Shown here piece after piece: positions 5,803 through 9,127 of a stretch of DNA of 9,127 bases. Origin of the DNA: a bacterium (GTDB lineage: Bacteria > Krumholzibacteriota > Krumholzibacteria > LZORAL124-64-63); assembly GCA_030592025.1 (NCBI GenBank), contig JAUUZX010000028.1:1-9127 (forward strand), in the 5' to 3' direction. The position numbers and the translations under genes were made by a program. Under the pieces are notes generated by a model, which saw nothing but the letters and a program-made list of their open reading frames with translations, was not told where the DNA came from and did not search any database. Each line of letters opens with the position of its first letter. The stretch's first letter is position 1.

Positions 5803-7170
5803 TCAGCGCGCCGCCTCGGTCATGAGGATGGCCGAGGTGCGGATGCCCCTGCGGAAGTTGTTCAGATGGAACTTCTCGTTGGGGGAATGGATGTTGTCCG
5901 TCGATAGGCCATAGCCCAGCAGCAGCACCGGCGACTTCAGGCAGGCCTGGAACGTGCCCACGATGGGGATCGAGCCGCCCTCGCGGATGAACACGGGCTT
6001 GGCCCCGAAACCCTGCTCCAGCGCCCGCATGCCCGCCTTCACCATGTCGCTCTAGCGCGGCACGAGCACCGGCTTGGCCCCGTGGTGGTCGATGACCTCG
6101 ACCTCGACGCCCGGGGGCGCGATCTCCAGCACGTACTTCGTGAAGGCCGCGGCGATCTCCTCGGGATCCTGGTCCGGGACGAGACGCATGGAGACCTTGG
6201 CCAGGGCCCGGGACGGGATGATCGTCTTGGCGCCCTCGCCGCCGTAGCCCGAGAGCAGGCCGTTCACGTCGCAGGTGGGGCGGGCCCACATGCGTTCGAG
6301 GGTGGTGTAGCCGGCTTCGCCGAAGGCTGCCGGAGCGCCGGTCTCACCCTGGAGGATCTCGTCGGTGTAGCCCAGTTCCGCGAAGCCGTCGCGCTCGTCC
6401 TGGTCCAGGTCCAGCACCTTGTCGTAGAATCCGGGGACGAGGCAGCGGCCGTCGGCGTCCTTCAGCTTGGCGATGATCTCGGCCAGGGCGTTGGCGGGGT
6501 TCTGCACCGTGCCGCCGTAGCTGCCCGAGTGGAGATCCATGTCCGGTCCCTTGACCCGGATTTCCATGTAGGCCAGACCCTTCAGACTGTAGCAGATGCC
6601 CGGCGTGGATTCGTTGTAGAGGGCCGTGTCTGACACGACGACCGCGTCGCAGGCCAGCTTCTCCGCGTTCTGCTCCGTGTAGCGGTAGATGCTCTCGCCG
6701 CCGGCTTCTTCCTCGCCCTCGATGATGAACTTGACGTTCACGGGGAGTTCCTCGCCCGTCCGGATGTAGGCTTCGAGGGCCTTGATGTGGGTGTAGACCT
6801 GGCCCTTGTCGTCACAGGCGCCGCGGGCGTAGACGATGTCGTCCTTGATGACCGGCTCGAAGGGCGGGTTGTCCCACAGGTCGAGAGGATCGACGGGCTG
6901 CACGTCGTAGTGGCCGTAGAACAGAAGGGTCCGACGGTCGGGCTTGATCTCGGTCTGGGCGTAGACCAGGGGCAGGCCACCCATCTCGATGATCTCGACC
7001 TCGAGGTCCAGGCTTTTCAGCTCGTCGGCGACGAACGCCGCGGCCCGGCGTGAGTCCTCGTCGTGGTCGCTCTGGGAGCTGATGCTGGGGATGCGCAGGA
7101 AGTCGCAGAGCTGGTCCACGTGCTGCTGGCTGTGGGCGTCGAGATGGGCGAGGACCTTTTCGCTGGCCAT
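5803..7170 (-). pseudogene. M20-family dipeptidase gene interrupted by in-frame TAG
   Basis: Zn-dependent M20 dipeptidase (carnosinase/CNDP-like), 456 codons from the ATG at 7170. AAGGAG six bases upstream favours this start over the ATG at 7185. Visible active-site residues are His87 (FYGHYDVQP), Asp120 (ARGACDDKGQ), Glu154 as base and Glu155 as ligand (EGEEEAGG), Asp181 (VVVSDTALY) and His214 (DLHSGSYGG) of the dimerisation domain. Codon 373 (plus 6052-6054) is TAG. The same frame then continues for 82 perfectly family-like codons, including FIREGGSIPIVGTFQ and NIHSPNEKFH with the final zinc ligand His428, to a TGA. The translated N-terminal piece (6052-7170, 372 residues) would lack that ligand and probably be inactive. 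The tail could restart at ATG 6045 (80 residues) but has no clear ribosome site. Total length is normal for the family, so this is a nonsense change or a sequence error. TAG recoding is unlikely because two neighbours end in TAG just before terminators. Confidence 0.85.
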
Positions 7171-7245
7171 GGTCGTCTCCTTCATGTAGGTTTTGCGGGC
7201 ATTCGGGGCGGTTTGCCGTGGTTTGGCGGTCCTGCCCCGAGGGGA

Positions 7246-7274
7246 AAACTAATCTTGACAGTCTGTACTGTCGA
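7246..7274 (-). promoter_or_regulatory. Candidate promoter for the dipeptidase gene
   Basis: On the minus strand, TCGACA (plus 7269-7274, five of six consensus bases) is followed after 17 bases by TAGTTT (plus 7246-7251). The -10 box and its TC extension are identical to those of the tRNA-Glu promoter. The start codon lies about 76 bases further on. Confidence 0.5.
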
Positions 7275-7275
7275 G
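7254..7275. promoter_or_regulatory. Dyad operator candidate in the divergent promoter region
   Basis: GACAGT (7257-7262) and ACTGTC (7267-7272) are perfect inverted repeats around CTGT, extendable to 7254 and 7275 with one G-U. The dyad covers the -35 boxes of both divergent promoters, so a bound dimer could control the dipeptidase and histone genes together. Part of the symmetry may simply come from two facing -35 boxes. Confidence 0.4.
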
Positions 7276-7283
7276 GCGATTGT
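7255..7283 (+). promoter_or_regulatory. Candidate promoter for the histone-fold gene
   Basis: A perfect TTGACA (7255-7260) is followed after 17 bases by GATTGT (7278-7283), a weak -10 with three consensus bases. The resulting leader would be about 115 bases, with small inverted repeats such as AACCG/CGGTT at 7322-7334 before the ribosome site. Confidence 0.45.
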
Positions 7284-7403
7284 GACGCGGCGTCGAGCGC
7301 GAGGAGCGAATCGGCGTCGATAACCGAAGCGGTTTGTCGCGGCGGAAGGGCCCGCAGGGTCCGGCCGGGACCGTAGACAAGCCAAGCCCGTTAAGGAGAA
7401 CCC

Positions 7404-7574
7404 ATGGCTGACATGATTATCAGCAAGAGCAAGACGAAGGAAGCCGTCAACGAATGCAACGTGTCCGGCGAGTTCTACGGTGCCCTGGACGCGAAGGTTC
7501 GTGAGATGATCAAGGCTGCCCAGAAGCGCGCTCTGGACAACGGTCGCAAGACCGTGCGCCCCTACGACCTGTAG
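7404..7574 (+). CDS. Small bacterial histone-fold DNA-binding protein
   Basis: 56 residues, with a strong AAGGAG (7393-7398) five bases before the ATG; stop is TAG. The protein starts MADMIISKSKTKEAV (short helix 1). A long helix follows, about residues 22-46 (FYGALDAKVREMIKAAQKRA), and then NGRKTVRPYDL at 46-56. That ending aligns with loop 2 and the beginning of helix 3 of archaeal histones: in HMfB, GRKTIKAEDI has Arg and Asp at the same 7-residue spacing as Arg48 and Asp55 here, plus the conserved Thr. Helix 3 is cut to almost nothing, as in the short bacterial/alpha3-type histones related to Bdellovibrio HBb. The chain is Lys/Arg-rich. It should dimerise and bind DNA as a nucleoid protein; DNA binding is inferred from the fold. 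It is monocistronic, between a divergent promoter region and its own terminator. Codon use is GC-rich like its neighbours, so there is no sign of recent transfer. Confidence 0.85.
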   Translation: MADMIISKSKTKEAVNECNVSGEFYGALDAKVREMIKAAQKRALDNGRKTVRPYDL

Positions 7575-7610
7575 GAAGCGTTTCCGGGCCTTTTGGCCAT
7601 GACGGATTTG

Positions 7611-7645
7611 GCGGGAGCCCCTACCCGGGGCTTCCGCTTTTCTTT
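7611..7645 (+). terminator. Rho-independent terminator after the histone-fold gene
   Basis: GCGGGAGCCCC (7611-7621) pairs with GGGGCTTCCGC (7627-7637), 11 bp with one G-U and a TACCC loop, followed by TTTTCTTT. It begins 37 bases after the TAG stop and separates this gene from comM. Confidence 0.9.
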
Positions 7646-7748
7646 GTCCTCCCTCCCGACGACCATCCCTGACACCCCTGGCGCTCGACGTCATGCGCCG
7701 GTGACGCACGTTCCCGGCGGCGCCTGTGTTGGCGGGCCCCGCGGGCCT

Positions 7749-7782
7749 GGACCGGTTCTGGCTCCCTGGGGAGGACCGGTTC
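7749..7782 (+). repeat. GGACCGGTTC direct repeat and imperfect hairpin before comM
   Basis: GGACCGGTTC occurs at 7749-7758 and again at 7773-7782. Because ACCGGT is self-complementary, the two copies can also pair, enclosing an inner CTCC/GGAG stem. The structure ends 6 bases before the comM ribosome site (GGAAGGAGGGAG, 7788-7798). It could be a leader hairpin or a paired binding site; function is unknown. Confidence 0.4.
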
Positions 7783-7803
7783 GTCCGGAAGGAGGGAGTC
7801 GTC

Positions 7804-9127
7804 ATGCCCACACGTCTGCGGAGCGGTGCCCTGGCGGGCATCGAGGGCCTCGAAGTCACGGTGGAGACGGACATCAGCCGGGGCCTGCCCGGATTTCACC
7901 TCGTGGGGCTGCCCAGCGCCGCCGTGCGGGAAAGCCGACAACGGGTTCTGGCGGCGCTGCGGAACTGCGGCGTGAGGGTGCCGCCGGGCCGCATCACCGT
8001 CAACCTGGCGCCGGCCGCGGTGCCCAAGGACGGGGCGGGCTTCGACCTGGCCATCGCCCTGGGAGTCGTGGCGGCGGCTGATCTGCCCGGCGCCGGCGCG
8101 CTGCGCAGCCGGGAGCAGGAGACATTTTTCGTGGGCGAGCTGTCGCTCTTCGGTGAGGTGCGTCCCGTGCGGGGGCTGTTGGCCATCGTCCTGGCCGCCC
8201 GCGACGCGGGGGTGGGGACGGTGGTCGTGCCCCGGGAGCAGGTGACCGAGGCCGCGCTTGTCGATGGGGTCATCGTGCGGGGAGCGGGCACCCTGGCCGA
8301 GGTGCTGGCCTGGCTGCGGGGCGAGGAGCCTCTGCCGCGAACAACTCCCACCGCCGTCACCGTGCCCGACGACGAGCCGGAACGCCTGCAGGCGCTGGCG
8401 GGGATCAGCGCCCTGGACGGGCTCCACGCGGTGCGCAAGGCGGCGATGATCGCCGGTGTGGGCCGGCACAACCTCCTGCTGGTGGGACCCCCGGGGACCG
8501 GGAAGACCCGGCTCGCGCGGCTCCTGGGCGACGTGCAACCGGCTCTGGCAGGGAACGAGGCCCTCGAGGTCACGCGCATCCACAGCGCCGCCGGTCTCGC
8601 CGTCGGATCCGGCCGGGCCACGTCGCGCCCATTCCGCGCTCCCCACCATTCGGTCACCCGGGCGGGCCTGCTCGGTGGTGGCGGGGGGCTGCGCCCCGGC
8701 GAGATCACCCTCGCCCATCAGGGGATGCTCTTTCTGGACGAATTCGGCGAGTTCCCACCGGCGGTGCTGGACGCCCTGCGCGAGCCTCTGGAGGAAGGCA
8801 CGGTCACGGTGGTCCGGGGGTCGGGCAGCCGGATCTACCCGGCCCGTTTCCAGCTGGTCGCGGCCATGAACCCCTGCCGATGCGGCTTCCTGGGCTCCCC
8901 CCGGCGGGCTTGCCGATGCGGGCCCGGAGACCAGCGGCGGTATCTGGGGCGGCTGAGCGGTCCGTTGCTGGACCGCTTCGACCTGTTCGTCGAGGTCGGG
9001 GAATGGTTGGGTGACCGGACGGGCCCGGGCGGGGCGCCGTCCCCGACGCCGGGGGATGGTGATGACTGGCGGCGGTTCCCGACCCTGGCTGCTTTCGATA
9101 CCGCCAGGAGCGCTTTGGTGCGGGACG
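7804..9127 (+). CDS. comM: ComM/YifB-type Mg-chelatase-like AAA+ ATPase (3' partial)
   Basis: 441 full codons are visible of a family usually near 500-510 residues; the frame is open at the right edge. AAGGAGG at 7789-7795 supports the ATG. Residues about 1-165 are the N-terminal S5-like ChlI domain (DISRGLPGFHLVGLPSAAVRESRQRV and ITVNLAPAAVPKDGAGFDLAIALG). The AAA+ core has Walker A GPPGTGKT at 228-235 and Walker B LFLDE with Asp312 and Glu313. Family signatures are FRAPHHSVT and the Cys motif NPCRCGFLGSPRRACRCG starting at residue 356 (most members have NPCPCG), followed by SGPLLDRFDL. In naturally competent bacteria ComM is a hexameric helicase that promotes branch migration during integration of transforming DNA. 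Whether this organism is competent cannot be told from the window. The missing part would be the C-terminal Mg_chelatase_C region. Confidence 0.95.
   Translation, partial: MPTRLRSGALAGIEGLEVTVETDISRGLPGFHLVGLPSAAVRESRQRVLAALRNCGVRVPPGRITVNLAPAAVPKDGAGFDLAIALGVVAAADLPGAGALRSREQETFFVGELSLFGEVRPVRGLLAIVLAARDAGVGTVVVPREQVTEAALVDGVIVRGAGTLAEVLAWLRGEEPLPRTTPTAVTVPDDEPERLQALAGISALDGLHAVRKAAMIAGVGRHNLLLVGPPGTGKTRLARLLGDVQPALAGNEALEVTRIHSAAGLAVGSGRATSRPFRAPHHSVTRAGLLGGGGGLRPGEITLAHQGMLFLDEFGEFPPAVLDALREPLEEGTVTVVRGSGSRIYPARFQLVAAMNPCRCGFLGSPRRACRCGPGDQRRYLGRLSGPLLDRFDLFVEVGEWLGDRTGPGGAPSPTPGDGDDWRRFPTLAAFDTARSALVRD

Noticed and set aside
6052..6054. TAG read as pyrrolysine or another recoded amino acid
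   Set aside because: TAG ends two other genes here immediately before terminators, no suppressor tRNA is seen, and M20 dipeptidases need no special residue at this site.
7621..8718. A 365-codon minus-strand open frame opposite the 5' part of comM
   Set aside because: The plus strand encodes all ComM signatures; the antisense frame has low-complexity composition and begins inside comM.

Overview
This is a GC-rich bacterial window with no sign of plasmid, phage or insertion-sequence genes. It holds seven protein-coding genes, one broken gene and one tRNA. A secreted protein with a C-terminal FlgD-type Ig-like/sorting domain (start PNPCNPRTTI), a lipoprotein with a lipobox, and a small bacterial histone-fold protein together suggest a diderm of the FCB or neighbouring candidate phyla (Krumholzibacteriota/Eisenbacteria-like). 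That placement is inference; the window has no phylogenetic marker beyond tRNA-Glu and part of comM.

Left part (1-3754): a 5'-truncated gene for a membrane protein with a bactofilin-like beta-solenoid ends in a bidirectional terminator nested inside a larger inverted repeat. An AT-richer, strongly structured intergenic region follows (1315-1672). Next come a secreted HEMGH zincin-like protein with a FlgD-type C-terminus and a six-repeat TolB/PD40 beta-propeller lipoprotein. A near-perfect 17-bp tandem duplication lies between these two. A strong terminator closes the block.

Middle (3755-5656): a two-gene, translationally coupled operon encodes a DUF438-hemerythrin-PAS protein and a DUF1858-DUF2249 protein. 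Families of this kind are linked to di-iron, nitric-oxide and redox biology. TTGWC half-sites forming overlapping dyads lie just upstream. A GNRA-loop terminator ends the operon.

Right part (5657-9127): tRNA-Glu(UUC) and an M20-family dipeptidase gene lie on the minus strand. The dipeptidase is interrupted by an in-frame TAG that cuts off the last zinc-binding histidine. A divergent promoter region with a perfect 6-bp dyad separates it from a plus-strand gene for a 56-residue histone-fold protein, the most notable item here and easily missed because of its size. A terminator follows, then the 5' 441 codons of a ComM/YifB-type AAA+ ATPase running off the right edge. The tRNA and dipeptidase promoters share the same -10 box, TAGTTT(TC), at 17-bp spacing from TTGACA-like -35 boxes.
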